In this document: positions 6,192-7,367 of the stretch, one piece after another
Layout: each line of letters begins with the position of its first letter
Numbering within the stretch: position 1 is the first letter of the stretch
Source of the DNA: Thermoplasmata archaeon
GTDB lineage: Archaea > Thermoplasmatota > Thermoplasmata > Thermoplasmatales > Thermoplasmataceae
DNA length: 7,367 bases
Reading direction: 5' to 3'
NCBI GenBank assembly: GCA_021845325.1
Contig: JAKBRR010000078.1
Location: 1-7,367, forward strand
Notes under the pieces: model-generated
The model's database searches: none
What the model was told of the DNA's origin: nothing
What the model saw: the letters and a program-made list of their open reading frames with translations, nothing else
Made by a program: the position numbers and the translations under genes

Positions 6192-6697
6192 TCTGTGGGA
6201 TCCTCTCAAAATATGAATATCAAAATACAATTCTTTTCTTTCTTGAGTTGGAGAACCAGTACTCTGGCCTTGAACTTTCTAGCTTTCACTAAAAGTTTTC
6301 CTTTAGATTTTCCCCTAGGATTGCATGTACCCTAATAAAGTTCAGAAGTATTGGACCTGCATACAAAGCTGGTCAAATTCAAGTCTTCAAGTGTCTTGCC
6401 ATAACTTCAACTTGTTACCTCTCAAATATTCGGGTTTGGCACTTGTTAGCTGCCAGGATTTTATGGTCTTCACAAGGTGTTCGAACCTTATTAAGGTTGA
6501 ATAGGTGAACGCTTTTTCTGGGAGATTGAGGGTATTGTTCAGATTCGCTAAAAAAGTCTGATCTTGTTTAAGGATATTTTTCCCTACTCTATGATTTGAA
6601 ATAACAAAAATTCAATGTTGATATTTGGTTTTGCCCCATAAACTTAAAATGGAATGTTTAAAAGTAATGGGATTTATGGCCGGAAAACCGTAAATAA
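6192..6697. other. 506-bp gap between convergent genes
   Basis: No intact gene lies here. Most of the gap is covered by a frameshifted minus-strand coding remnant (6206-6611) described separately; the same frame continues upstream, beyond one stop, towards about 6670. No RNA gene, CRISPR or terminal inverted repeat was found. Confidence 0.55.
6206..6611 (-). pseudogene. Frameshifted minus-strand gene remnant, possibly transposase-derived
   Basis: One minus-strand frame is open for 74 codons from 6611 to 6390, ending at a TGA (6387-6389). Near that stop a second frame takes over: its text runs smoothly on, is cut by one TAG at 6332-6334, then is open for another 41 codons to a TGA at 6206-6208. 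Joined, this gives about 130 residues with natural composition. The pieces include NLPEKAFTYSTLIRFEHL and YLRGNKLKLW in the first frame, and NPRGKSKGKLLVKARKFKAR in the second. Upstream, beyond a TGA at 6612-6614, the same frame continues with plausible sequence. I do not recognise the family with certainty. The basic C-terminal half and the position in a spacer suggest a transposase or similar mobile-gene tail. At least one frameshift and two stops imply it is dead. Confidence 0.5.
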
Positions 6698-7367
6698 TTA
6701 TTCGGCTACAACGTAATTGATTAAAGTTCCTATCTTTTCTATATGCCCTTCAAGTACGTCTCCAGATTTAAGGAACTTGCCTGTTCCTAGACCACTTCCT
6801 GTAACAGTTCCTGTTGAAATCACATCACCTGGTCTAAGGGTTATTCCATTGGAAATATACTCTATCAGTTCAGGTATCTTATGTATCATGTCCTTTGTAT
6901 TTCCATCTTGCCGAACCTCACCGTTCACCTTAAAAGTCATATGCAGATTGTTTGGGTCTCCTATTTCTTCCGGTGTTACAAGATATGGTCCAATTGGGGC
7001 TGAAAAATCCAGGTTCTTCCCATGGAGCCAGTTGGTTATATATCTCTGAGAAGAATGTTTCCTTCGGTCCCTGAAGCTTACATCGTTGAAAACAGCATAT
7101 CCGTATATGTGATCTAGTGCATGATCTCTGGTAATGTATTTCCCTTCCTTACCAATAACTAAAGCCAATTCAAGTTCATGATCAAGTTGGGAGGATGATT
7201 TTGGTGCCAGTATGCTGCCTTTATGAGGCACCACATTCTCAGGAAATTTCGTGAAAACATAGGGTTCCTCTATTGAAGAGCCTCCAGCTTCTTTTGCATG
7301 TTCGCCATAGTTTACAGCTACACACAGAATTTTTCCAGGTTGAAGAAGTGGCGCAAACCTCAATTTA
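6698..7367 (-). CDS. Fumarylacetoacetate hydrolase (FAH) family protein, 5' end outside window
   Basis: The C-terminal catalytic domain of an FAH-family enzyme, a metal-dependent cytosolic C-C hydrolase, isomerase or decarboxylase of aromatic breakdown. Numbered from the TTG at 7363, 221 residues are visible: KILCVAVNYGEHAKEAG (11-27), PYVFTKF, the metal ligands in DHELELALVIG (Glu63, Glu65) and FND (Asp94), KNLDFSAPIGP (116-126), VNGEVRQDGNT, and STGTVTGSGLG near the end. The frame stays open through that TTG to the window edge, and the family usually has 40-80 further N-terminal residues, so the TTG is probably an internal leucine and the true start lies beyond 7367. Close to a gentisate-dioxygenase-like gene, fumarylpyruvate or maleylpyruvate hydrolase is the leading guess. 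Homoprotocatechuate-type isomerase/decarboxylase is the alternative. Confidence 0.85.
   Translation of the reverse strand, partial: KLRFAPLLQPGKILCVAVNYGEHAKEAGGSSIEEPYVFTKFPENVVPHKGSILAPKSSSQLDHELELALVIGKEGKYITRDHALDHIYGYAVFNDVSFRDRRKHSSQRYITNWLHGKNLDFSAPIGPYLVTPEEIGDPNNLHMTFKVNGEVRQDGNTKDMIHKIPELIEYISNGITLRPGDVISTGTVTGSGLGTGKFLKSGDVLEGHIEKIGTLINYVVAE

Noticed and set aside
6717..7049. 110-residue plus-strand frame opposite the FAH-family gene
   Set aside because: The opposing frame has all the catalytic motifs of the FAH family; this one is an antisense shadow.
7361..7363. TTG as the start of the FAH-family gene
   Set aside because: The frame is open through it to the window edge and the family normally has an N-terminal extension, so it is probably an internal leucine codon.
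1..7367. CRISPR array, tRNA or rRNA genes, integration site, replication origin
   Set aside because: No regularly spaced repeats, cloverleaf-like segments, rRNA-like sequence or iteron clusters were seen by eye in the gaps.

Overview
The window reads as part of an archaeal chromosome carrying an aromatic-acid degradation cluster. The DNA is AT-rich, arginine is mostly AGA/AGG, and AT-only boxes lie about 25 bp upstream of four start codons, which is the geometry of leaderless archaeal transcripts. One gene instead has a GAGGTG Shine-Dalgarno site. A Thermoplasmata-like acidophile is my best guess. That is inference from style, because the window holds no rRNA or other phylogenetic marker.

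Layout. Positions 1-193 are a leader region with a small hairpin. Position 194 begins a cytosolic enzyme of the 4,5-dihydroxyphthalate decarboxylase (Pht5-like) family (+). A 678-bp gap (1199-1876) contains what looks like a decayed minus-strand reading frame. Next come a gentisate 1,2-dioxygenase-like bicupin (1877-2926, +) and an alpha/beta hydrolase (3016-3801, +). After a 261-bp convergent spacer with a clear hairpin comes a second, divergent Pht5-like paralogue (4063-5106, -). It shares an 80-bp back-to-back promoter region with an amidohydrolase-2/ACMSD-like decarboxylase (5187-6191, +). A 506-bp gap (6192-6697) holds a frameshifted minus-strand coding remnant. The window ends inside a fumarylacetoacetate-hydrolase (FAH) family gene (-) whose 5' end lies outside.

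How the genes could work together: three decarboxylase-type enzymes (two Pht5-like, one amidohydrolase) could strip carboxyl groups from hydroxylated aromatic acids. The bicupin could open a gentisate- or salicylate-like ring. The FAH protein could cleave the fumarylpyruvate- or maleylpyruvate-like product, and the alpha/beta hydrolase could act on a ring-cleavage ester, lactone or C-C bond. No ring hydroxylase, glutathione-type isomerase, transporter or regulator is visible, so substrate entry and ring activation must be encoded elsewhere. Individual substrates cannot be fixed from sequence alone. The main points of interest are the paired divergent Pht5-like paralogues, an amidohydrolase whose first metal-binding histidine is tyrosine, the promoter geometry, and two decayed coding regions.
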